Assembly: GCA_009782655.1 (NCBI GenBank)
Contig: WRIQ01000092.1
Location: 1-5,561, forward strand
DNA: 5,561 nt
Source: Prolixibacteraceae bacterium
Lineage (GTDB): Bacteria > Bacteroidota > Bacteroidia > Bacteroidales > Prolixibacteraceae
Direction of reading: 5' to 3'
Part shown: positions 1 to 5,561 of the stretch, piece after piece
How positions within the stretch are numbered: the stretch's first letter is position 1
Layout: each line of letters starts with the position of its first letter
The notes under the pieces: generated by a model
What the model was told of the DNA's origin: nothing
The model's input: the letters and a program-made list of their open reading frames with translations, nothing else
Databases searched by the model: none
Translations under genes and position numbers: made by a program

Positions 1-1741
1 GTTGCGCCCCCGATTCTTCAGGATTGTAAGCCTCCCAAAACGATGTGGCGCCCAGTTTCAACATTCCACCCCAATAGTCTTTTATCTCGCCCAGCACATA
101 TTCGTGTTGTTTTATGCGGCACATGGCTTCCAGCTCGTAAAAACGCATGTAGGGAGTAGTGATTTTCAATACATTATCGTTGAGCAACACATGGTCTTTC
201 ACTTCGGCTTTTTGCACGTCGCTCAGATAGTCGAAAGTCATGGCGAACATGTTTGCATATTTGGTTACGGTTTTATCTAATGCGCCATTGACACGACTGT
301 GAACCAATGCTTTTTGCTGCGGATCCCAGAAAACCTCCATTATTTTCTTCCGCAACCCGTCGGCCAGCGACTGATATTCTTTGGCTTTATCCTGCTCGTT
401 CATCAGGTTGGCACACAAAACCATGGTTTCGAGGCTCCTACAAAAGAGAATTTGCTCTATACTCAGCTCACCCTTTTTGCTGATGGGCGCCCAATCTACA
501 AAAACCCAGTCTCCGGGCAGCCCTTCAACCATGCCGTTGGCATTTCTGCGTGCCAGACAAAAATCCATCAACGTTTTCATTTTCGGATAAATCTGCGTCA
601 GAAATTCTTTGTCGCCGGCATATAGATAGTAATCATAAATTCCTATAAACCAATAAAATGAATAGTCGAGAATTGTGTTGATATGCGTTTCTACCGGGTC
701 GTTGCCGCGTAGTGCCCAGGTGGAGCGTTTCACCAACGAGTTGTCGAAAAACAGGTAATAGTTCATCAGATAGCTCTGATATGCGTCGCCGCTCCAAACC
801 CAGCGGTCGCGTTTAATGCCGTCGAGAAAAAATTCGCGCGACGAAAGATGCAACGTATAAGCCGATACATCCCATATGTTATTTATTTTCTCGTCGTTAC
901 ACCTGAAAGCGCCTTTATATTCCAACGGCAGAAATTCATACAGCATGGAAATTTTGTCGAAGCTAATGTTGTCCGTCCACGAAACATTAACATAACGGAA
1001 CGCTCGCGAACCCGGAGCGACAAAATCGGCGGCTTGTGGCTGTTTTATTTTAAGTATGTCGTACGTTTCGGCATCCTTTCCTGCTTGTGCCTCTTCTTCC
1101 GATTCGCCGTAAATGACCGTAATTTCGCCGTTTCCCCTCAGGTTATGAAATTTCAGAAAACCGAATGTTTCCTTTCCGAAATCGACGAAAACCGATTGTC
1201 CGTTTTTTTCCGTTTTAACAGCTTCGTGCGGTTCTACGGCCAGCTTAAAATCAGAAGGTCTGTATTCGGGCATGTCGAAAATCCACATATCGGCCTGCAC
1301 CGTTTTGCCGTTTTGTGTGGATGCCGTCCATGTTTTGTCGCTGCCGAAAGATTTTCCTTTTACCCAAACCGATGGCGGCGTTACGGGATTATACACCTGA
1401 AAATGAAATGAATGCTTTCCAGCCGACAATTCTATTCTCTCGGGCGTTTCATATACAAAACGGCCGTCAAGAATAAGGTAAAACTGTCCGTCAACCCTGA
1501 TTTCGACAGTTTCGGGCTCCTTCAACTCCACGGTATTCCCGAAAACAACCAATTGTGCATGGCTGTCGAGACGCCAGAACGGTGCATAAAACATGCCTCT
1601 CTCAGTGCGCAAAACCTGACTTTTGCCGCTCAGCCACAACTCAAAATCGCCCGGATACCAAATCCAATGCGCTTCGGCCGACTGTGCAGATGTGTTAATT
1701 GCATAAACAAAAAATAAGGCGAAAATTATCATCTTTTTCAT
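1..1741 (-). CDS. GH78-type alpha-L-rhamnosidase, secreted; C-terminus cut by left window edge
   Basis: This enzyme is predicted to remove terminal alpha-L-rhamnose from polysaccharides or glycosides outside the cytoplasm. The frame is open from ATG (1739-1741) to the left edge, giving 580 residues without a stop. Residues 1-20 form a signal peptide (MKK start, hydrophobic core, TSAQ cleavage region). Residues 25-270 look like the beta-sandwich domains that precede the catalytic domain in GH78. From about 275 an (alpha/alpha)6 barrel begins, with GH78 signatures: D307-G-I-K-R-D-R...G-D319, GDW at 410-412, TPYMRFYELEAMCR at 529-542, and YWGGML...ATSFWEAY at 556-572. E570 (bases 32-34) sits where GH78 enzymes carry the general base. 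The usual QRDER motif is KRDR here, so the acid Glu is absent. The rest of the barrel and the C-terminal beta domain lie outside the window. A start at M4 is possible but shortens the signal peptide. The gene follows the lipoprotein gene by 130 nt and may have its own promoter. Family assignment is confident; the exact substrate is not. Confidence 0.9.
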   Translation of the reverse strand, partial: MKKMIIFALFFVYAINTSAQSAEAHWIWYPGDFELWLSGKSQVLRTERGMFYAPFWRLDSHAQLVVFGNTVELKEPETVEIRVDGQFYLILDGRFVYETPERIELSAGKHSFHFQVYNPVTPPSVWVKGKSFGSDKTWTASTQNGKTVQADMWIFDMPEYRPSDFKLAVEPHEAVKTEKNGQSVFVDFGKETFGFLKFHNLRGNGEITVIYGESEEEAQAGKDAETYDILKIKQPQAADFVAPGSRAFRYVNVSWTDNISFDKISMLYEFLPLEYKGAFRCNDEKINNIWDVSAYTLHLSSREFFLDGIKRDRWVWSGDAYQSYLMNYYLFFDNSLVKRSTWALRGNDPVETHINTILDYSFYWFIGIYDYYLYAGDKEFLTQIYPKMKTLMDFCLARRNANGMVEGLPGDWVFVDWAPISKKGELSIEQILFCRSLETMVLCANLMNEQDKAKEYQSLADGLRKKIMEVFWDPQQKALVHSRVNGALDKTVTKYANMFAMTFDYLSDVQKAEVKDHVLLNDNVLKITTPYMRFYELEAMCRIKQHEYVLGEIKDYWGGMLKLGATSFWEAYNPEESGAQ

Positions 1742-1772
1742 ACCCGATTGATTTTTAAGTGGCTTAATCATG

Positions 1773-1780
1773 CAAATATA
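1773..1780 (-). promoter_or_regulatory. Candidate Bacteroidota -7 promoter element for the rhamnosidase gene
   Basis: Read on the minus strand the bases are TATATTTG, a perfect match to the Bacteroidota primary-sigma -7 consensus TAnnTTTG. It lies 31 nt upstream of the rhamnosidase ATG, which would give a leader of roughly 25 nt. No TTTG -33 element is found 19-22 nt further upstream; the only nearby TTTG (1791-1794) is too close. The rhamnosidase may therefore have its own weak or activator-dependent start in addition to read-through from the lipoprotein gene. An eight-base motif in AT-rich DNA can also occur by chance. Confidence 0.4.
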
Positions 1781-1871
1781 GTGATTGTTCCAAAATAACC
1801 CGATATTTGGGGATTTCTCCCTTTTCCGATAAATCGAATGGGAAAGCAATATGTATGTTGTTGAAATTCAA

Positions 1872-3545
1872 TCATAAGGTATTCCTACAGTCGACAACAA
1901 TTTTGTTTGCCGACGGAAAAAATCGGCAAACGCTTCCGTTTTGACCTGTTTTTTCAATTTGTCCTGTTTTACACGAAAGCCCGTAATTGAAACCTTTCCA
2001 TTGTGCTTTGATTTCGTTTGCGCCGAAAGACGTAAAAGGAGTCTCTTTTTCGGGCGCCGTTTTCAGTTCGAGTATCCACGCAAAATTTTTATCGTACGCG
2101 TTACACGATATTTCAAAACGATCTTCGTAAAAAATGATGGTGAACGATTCCTCTTCCGCCGTGTTGAAATTTACACGAAGAGCGTTGTTGTCCAACGGCG
2201 TCACATCGGGATCGTTAAAAGACAGCGGCGCGGCATTTCCTGCGGCATCAACGCGCATAATGTATAATCCGGCAAACGATTCGCGCGTACTCCACAGAAA
2301 ACCGTCTAAAACGGGCAATGTAGTATATATGCACTGCGTTGATTCTCCGGCTTTTTCTATATAATCGGACTGAAAACGTTCGTCGAACAGGTGAATATCC
2401 CTGAAGCGAAACGAGTCGTCTTTGAAAAGCAGGTTTGCCCTGTAGAAACGGCTGTTGAACCATACTGTTTTGTGTCCTTCGTTGCGAACATCGGAGAGTG
2501 CGCTCAGGGCTGTTGGCGGTGTGACTTCAAACTGTTCCCTGAACCATTTTCCCGATTCGGCAAGCGTTTCCACGCGGATGGCATTTTGTTTCCGCAACGA
2601 ATCAATTAGTGGAATCTGTATTTCAAGTCCCTTTTTCATGCCGAGCCATGTAAAAGAATTTTCCTGTCCCGTCTGCGTATAGTTGTAAGTCAGGCAGGGA
2701 TCGTCAAAGATCGATTTGAAAAACCACTCCACCCATTTGCGGTTTCCTCCGCCGTATCGATAAACCGGTTCAAGCGACACTACGCCCTGCACGGAACTTC
2801 CCAGTCCATGGTCGTATTGATAAATGGGATCACTACCTAGCATACGGAAAATGGGAACCGGAATTTGTGCCTCGGCATGTTGCGCAGGCATGTATGCATT
2901 TTTGCGGCTGGGATAGTAGCCCTGATTCCAATAGCCGCCCCACAAAGTGTATCCGTCGGTGCCAATCTGGTCTTTGCAGTTGCAAGAGGCGACAATATTA
3001 TACTTGTCATACATATAAGCCAACGTGTGAGCGTCGATAAACCACGACCCCACCGATTCGGGATATTTTCCAAAAACGGATTTGAACTTTTCCATATATA
3101 CGTCCACCAATTTCTCTCGTTCGGCAGGCGCATAACCAGTTGCAAAACCCACGTCAGCATGCCAGTCCCATGGATAGCGGCCGCGCCAACTCATTCCGGC
3201 GGCTTCCACATGCGGTTGCGTGATTTCCCACCATGCGCCCACCTCCGAGCCGGGGAAAAGCTTTTCTCTCAGTAAACCCTGATACTGAGGATTTATCAGC
3301 GCATCGTATTGCAAAAGAAAAGTCCCCGGCAGCTCATATGCATTCAACTGTTCAACCTGACTTACCACCGTCTGATATAAAACCTCATCGGTGATGGCTT
3401 CATCGCGTGGCTCGGTTTGCCTGATGAAGTTGATAATATTGACAATACGTGGAGCTGCGTCTGCCTCTGTTTTCGCTTTGTTGCCGGTGCACCCGAAACA
3501 AAAAAGAACTGCCGACAGAGCGATAAAAAAATATATTCTTTTCAT
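1872..3545 (-). CDS. Putative secreted lipoprotein with glycoside hydrolase/deacetylase-like barrel; function unknown
   Basis: I do not recognise this 557-residue protein as a named family. The leader MKRIYFFIALSAVLFCFGC ends in a probable lipobox Cys (C19), though Cys at -3 is atypical, so surface or periplasmic lipid anchoring is likely. The N-terminal half has the rhythm of the glycoside hydrolase/deacetylase barrel superfamily (NodB, GH57, GH38): strand RIVNIINFIR (33-42), a helix (51-69), strand GTFLLQY (74-80), GSEVGAWWEITQPH (99-112), then FGKYPESVGSWFIDAHTLAY (158-177). An aromatic and Gly-rich stretch follows at 198-218. The NodB Asp/His/His metal triad is not evident; E101, E107, D171 and H173 are conspicuous acidic or His residues but unproven. 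From about 355 the sequence is mostly alternating beta, like an accessory beta-sandwich. It lies between the NUDIX gene (88 nt upstream) and the rhamnosidase (130 nt downstream), so a role in the same glycan pathway is inferred. The start is ATG at 3543-3545, in an AT-rich leader with no Shine-Dalgarno. The CDS is certain; the fold call is moderate. Confidence 0.85.
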   Translation of the reverse strand: MKRIYFFIALSAVLFCFGCTGNKAKTEADAAPRIVNIINFIRQTEPRDEAITDEVLYQTVVSQVEQLNAYELPGTFLLQYDALINPQYQGLLREKLFPGSEVGAWWEITQPHVEAAGMSWRGRYPWDWHADVGFATGYAPAEREKLVDVYMEKFKSVFGKYPESVGSWFIDAHTLAYMYDKYNIVASCNCKDQIGTDGYTLWGGYWNQGYYPSRKNAYMPAQHAEAQIPVPIFRMLGSDPIYQYDHGLGSSVQGVVSLEPVYRYGGGNRKWVEWFFKSIFDDPCLTYNYTQTGQENSFTWLGMKKGLEIQIPLIDSLRKQNAIRVETLAESGKWFREQFEVTPPTALSALSDVRNEGHKTVWFNSRFYRANLLFKDDSFRFRDIHLFDERFQSDYIEKAGESTQCIYTTLPVLDGFLWSTRESFAGLYIMRVDAAGNAAPLSFNDPDVTPLDNNALRVNFNTAEEESFTIIFYEDRFEISCNAYDKNFAWILELKTAPEKETPFTSFGANEIKAQWKGFNYGLSCKTGQIEKTGQNGSVCRFFPSANKIVVDCRNTL

Positions 3546-3633
3546 ATCATAGTTATTATATTTATTATCATAATTTTATCATTTTACAATGAAAAGGATG
3601 TTTCGAGGTAACAACAATTGGAAAGGGCAAGAG

Positions 3634-4173
3634 CTATCCAAATATTGCATCACTGTTATCCGATGCAATCTGTTTCACGAAATAGCGAATGGAGGGCGAG
3701 GGAATTTCAGCGACCTCAACAGTTTGCGGGTTAACCCACTCGAAACCGGAAATATCGTCATTCGCCGACAAGTTTTCCAGCGATTCGGCTTCCACCAGAA
3801 ATGCCAAATCGGTGGTAAAAATGGTGATCCCCGAAAAAAGATATTCGTTGCTCTGCGAAGTGAGGTATTTCATGCTTTTGACCACTATGCCCAGTTCTTC
3901 CATGAGTTCGCGGCGCACAGCATTTTCCGCCGTTTCTCCGGGGTCGACAAAACCGCCCGGCAAATCGAGTTTTCCTGCCTCCGGGTCGATGGCGCGCCTT
4001 GTCATTAAAAGCTTGCCTCTGCTGTTGAAAATCAGGCAGGCGACCGCCGCTGCCGAGTTGATATAATATTGCAGCCCGCAATTTTCGCAACGAAAAGAGC
4101 GCACACCTGCCACCTCAAAAAGCGATGAGCCGCATCGCGGGCAAAAATGAAAAACATCAACAGGACTGGACAT
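3634..4173 (-). CDS. NUDIX hydrolase with N-terminal zinc ribbon
   Basis: NUDIX hydrolases cleave nucleoside diphosphates linked to another moiety, using divalent metal bound by the Nudix helix. This 179-residue protein carries a complete Nudix box (GX5EX7REUXEEXGU) at residues 74-96 (bases 3886-3954), with E80, R88, E89, E92 and E93 all present. Before it, C11-x-x-C14 and C29-x-x-C32 form a rubredoxin-like zinc ribbon, an arrangement also seen in NADH pyrophosphatases (NudC) and related proteins. It is shorter than NudC, and I do not see the downstream SQPWPFPxS motif that marks NADH pyrophosphatases, so the substrate is left open. No signal peptide or membrane segment is present, so it is cytoplasmic. 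The ATG at 4171-4173 lies 24 nt after the esterase stop, suggesting co-transcription with it. A functional link to glycan breakdown is not evident; it may be a housekeeping gene beside the locus. Confidence 0.93.
   Translation of the reverse strand: MSSPVDVFHFCPRCGSSLFEVAGVRSFRCENCGLQYYINSAAAVACLIFNSRGKLLMTRRAIDPEAGKLDLPGGFVDPGETAENAVRRELMEELGIVVKSMKYLTSQSNEYLFSGITIFTTDLAFLVEAESLENLSANDDISGFEWVNPQTVEVAEIPSPSIRYFVKQIASDNSDAIFG
3639..3669 (-). promoter_or_regulatory. Candidate promoter for the lipoprotein gene, within the NUDIX 3' end
   Basis: On the minus strand, ATTG (3669-3666; three of four matches to the -33 TTTG) is followed by a 19-nt spacer and AATATTTG (3646-3639), which differs from the -7 consensus TAnnTTTG only in its first base. 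Transcription would begin near 3632, giving an 87-nt AT-rich leader before the lipoprotein ATG. The element overlaps the last codons and stop of the NUDIX gene. If real, it separates the glycan genes transcriptionally from the NUDIX gene. This rests on motif matching only. Confidence 0.35.
3644..3669. repeat. Perfect inverted repeat, 8-bp arms, 10-nt spacer
   Basis: The arms are ATTGCATC (3644-3651) and GATGCAAT (3662-3669). It lies within the C-terminal codons of the NUDIX gene and fills almost exactly the spacer of the candidate promoter at 3639-3669. It could be an operator for a dimeric regulator or an RNA hairpin in the transcript end. There is no T-run after it on the minus strand, so it is not a standard intrinsic terminator. 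One such repeat is expected by chance in a few kilobases. Confidence 0.4.
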
Positions 4174-4197
4174 CAGAAAGTTGTAATTTAGACAAAA

Positions 4198-5097
4198 TCA
4201 TTTTATAACACCGATAGCTTTCAGCCAATTGTAGAATAAGTCGGGCCAGTTGTCGGCTGGTATTCCGTTTTTATTCATTCCGAATCCGTGACCCCCTTTT
4301 TGAAATATATGCATTTCTGCGGGAATATTATGCTTTTTCAGGGCTGCATAAAACTCAATGGAGTTTTCGGGGACAACCCCCCTGTCGTCGTCGGCCAGAA
4401 CCAAAAACGTGGGAGGCGTTTTATAGGTTACGTGCAGCTCGTTTGAATATTGCTGGGCCAGCTCCCAGTTGTTCCCCTGCCCAATCAGGTTTTGGCGCGA
4501 TCCCATGTGCCCGATATCCTCACGGAATGAAATTACGGGATATAGCAAAAGCATAAAATCGGGACGGCAACTCATTTGCGCAATCGGATTGGCGGCGTTG
4601 CCGTCGCCCCCGTCGAAGCGCGTTCCCACTGTGGAAGCCAGATGTCCGCCTGCCGACGAACCGGCGACGCCGATTTTTGCCGGATCTATTCCCCATTTTG
4701 CGGCGTTGGCCCTCACCGTGCGAATGGCCTGTCGCGCGTCGCCCGAAGGAATCTGATGATGTCCGTTGGGCAAACGGTATTTCAGCACAATGCCGGCAAC
4801 GCCTTTTTCTGCCATCCAGCGCGCCATGTTGTATCCTTCGTGATCCATCGCCAGTATACTGTATCCACCACCGGGGCAAATAACCACAGCCGCACCGCTG
4901 TTTTTTTCCTTAGCAGGCAGAAAAACATACATTTCGGCTTCTGAAACGTTGCGCACACGCACACCGTCGTATTTCTCCTCGGGCACAGTCAGCCCATTGC
5001 TGTCGGGCGCTCCGTCAGGCCATACTTTTAACGTGTAATCTTGCGCTATACTCGTCATTACCCAGCTAATCAGCAAAATAGTACATATTTTTTTCAT
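4198..5097 (-). CDS. Secreted alpha/beta-hydrolase, acetylxylan/feruloyl esterase-like
   Basis: Predicted carbohydrate esterase that removes acetyl or similar acyl groups from plant-type polysaccharides, acting outside the cytoplasm. The 299-residue product starts with a signal peptide (MKKICTILLISWVMTSIAQ), with cleavage near residue 19. The alpha/beta-hydrolase features appear in order: PGGGY (75-79), which supplies the oxyanion region; the nucleophile elbow G146-S-S148-A-G150 (S148 at bases 4654-4656); the acid in LADDDRGVVP (234-243; D237 or D238); and the catalytic His in GGHGFG (268-273; H270 at bases 4288-4290). Length and layout match Bacteroidota proteins often annotated as acetylxylan esterase, bifunctional feruloyl/acetylxylan esterase (BD-FAE-like) or, misleadingly, endo-1,4-beta-xylanase B. 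ATG at 5095-5097 gives the complete signal peptide. It lies 64 nt after the unknown gene upstream and 24 nt before the NUDIX gene. An esterase beside a rhamnosidase and a glycan lipoprotein suggests deacylation of a rhamnose-containing glycan, but the acyl group is not determinable. Confidence 0.88.
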   Translation of the reverse strand: MKKICTILLISWVMTSIAQDYTLKVWPDGAPDSNGLTVPEEKYDGVRVRNVSEAEMYVFLPAKEKNSGAAVVICPGGGYSILAMDHEGYNMARWMAEKGVAGIVLKYRLPNGHHQIPSGDARQAIRTVRANAAKWGIDPAKIGVAGSSAGGHLASTVGTRFDGGDGNAANPIAQMSCRPDFMLLLYPVISFREDIGHMGSRQNLIGQGNNWELAQQYSNELHVTYKTPPTFLVLADDDRGVVPENSIEFYAALKKHNIPAEMHIFQKGGHGFGMNKNGIPADNWPDLFYNWLKAIGVIK

Positions 5098-5161
5098 AGT
5101 CGGACATAGATTAAAACGGCTTATGTGTTTGCAAGCACGAAAGCTGTCGTAATGTCAATTT

Positions 5162-5561
5162 TTATGATTTTACGCCCACAAAATAGTCGTCCTTTTCAGC
5201 AAAAAGGATGTTAAAGGTGGTGAGCGAACCGTATATGCGGGTTATATATTGCTGTAGGTCCACTTTATCCTGATCAGTGAGAACGGGGTGAGAATTTATG
5301 TTTTGCTCCAGAACCCTCAGGCGGTCGCGTACCATCACAATTTTATGAAAAAAGGTTTCGATGGGCACTTCTTTCGATTTCAATTCAGCGTTTGCCGGTT
5401 TCAAATCCATGACGCCGCCTTTCCATTTTTCTCCCATTTCCACAGCATAAGTGATGGCGTTGTGACGATCCAGCACGTCGGTCAATACGCGTTCTACTTC
5501 GTCGAGGGTAAGCATATTTTTCGGCCGCGTTTCTTCATTCAATTCCAAGACAGTGAGGTCG
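5162..5561 (-). CDS. Small helical protein of unknown function; N-terminus cut by right window edge
   Basis: The minus-strand frame is open from the right edge to a TAA at 5162-5164, giving 132 complete codons. I cannot name the family. The sequence is charged and mainly helical: helices around LTLDEVERVLTDVLDRHNAI, then FFHKIVMVRDRLRVLEQNI, then DKVDLQQYITRIYGSLTTFN, ending in an aromatic FAEKDDYFVGVKS tail. No membrane segment, signal peptide, zinc motif or known catalytic signature is seen, so it is probably cytoplasmic. Translation could begin outside the window, at a TTG (5546-5548), or at the ATG at 5513-5515. Residues before that ATG continue the frame to the edge, so a start beyond the window is likely. 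It precedes the esterase by 64 nt; no terminator was seen between them. The length and the even amino-acid texture support a real gene, but I infer nothing about role. Confidence 0.75.
   Translation of the reverse strand, partial: DLTVLELNEETRPKNMLTLDEVERVLTDVLDRHNAITYAVEMGEKWKGGVMDLKPANAELKSKEVPIETFFHKIVMVRDRLRVLEQNINSHPVLTDQDKVDLQQYITRIYGSLTTFNILFAEKDDYFVGVKS

Noticed and set aside
848..1717. Two long plus-strand open frames (848-1411 and 1412-1717)
   Set aside because: They lie entirely antisense to the rhamnosidase, whose frame gives a recognisable GH78 protein. Their products show no domain, leader or motif and have a low-complexity, aromatic-rich texture typical of shadow frames.
1810..1821. 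GGGA-TTTC-TCCC hairpin (GAAA tetraloop on the minus strand) between lipoprotein and rhamnosidase genes
   Set aside because: The stem is only 4 bp and is followed by CCAAATAT rather than a U-tract on the transcribed strand, so it is not supported as a terminator.
3589..4066. Plus-strand open frames opposite the NUDIX gene
   Set aside because: The minus strand carries an intact Nudix box and zinc ribbon; the plus-strand products match nothing recognisable.
5098..5161. Possible promoter or terminator in the 64-nt gap before the esterase gene, including a TTGACA on the minus strand
   Set aside because: TTGACA is not the promoter type used by Bacteroidota, no TAnnTTTG element lies at a suitable distance, and no stem followed by a U-tract was found.
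5546..5548. TTG as the true start of the rightmost gene
   Set aside because: The frame stays open to the window edge, so the TTG is probably just an internal Leu codon; the start cannot be decided from this window.

Overview
The window looks like an accessory carbohydrate-degradation region of a Bacteroidota (Bacteroidales-like) chromosome. The grounds are a GH78 rhamnosidase of the type common in Bacteroides, secreted enzymes with SPI and lipoprotein leaders, AT-rich leaders without Shine-Dalgarno sequences, and matches to the Bacteroidota promoter -7 element (TAnnTTTG). No organism is assigned from the sequence alone.

All five genes lie on the minus strand, so transcription runs from the right edge to the left. 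In that order they are: the C-terminal part of a small helical protein of unknown function (5162 to the right edge); a secreted alpha/beta-hydrolase of the acetyl/feruloyl-esterase type (4198-5097); a zinc-ribbon NUDIX hydrolase (3634-4173), starting 24 nt after the esterase; an unrecognised 557-residue lipoprotein (1872-3545); and a secreted GH78-type alpha-L-rhamnosidase (left edge to 1741), cut by the window after 580 residues. There is no non-coding stretch over 130 nt, and no RNA gene, insertion sequence, CRISPR array or convincing intrinsic terminator was seen.

The rhamnosidase, the lipoprotein and the esterase together suggest stepwise breakdown of an acylated, rhamnose-containing polysaccharide or glycoside (inference). 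Such substrates include pectic rhamnogalacturonan or plant glycosides. No SusC/SusD pair, sugar transporter or regulator is visible, so the window is at most part of a polysaccharide utilisation locus. The NUDIX gene and the rightmost gene look like ordinary intracellular genes, so the locus boundary may run through this window.

The item most worth a second look is the lipoprotein. Its N-terminal part resembles a (beta/alpha) barrel of the glycoside hydrolase/deacetylase superfamily (NodB/GH57/GH38-like), but I see no canonical deacetylase metal triad. It is therefore a candidate for an undescribed carbohydrate-active family. A possible promoter with a perfect inverted repeat in its spacer lies upstream of it, inside the end of the NUDIX gene.
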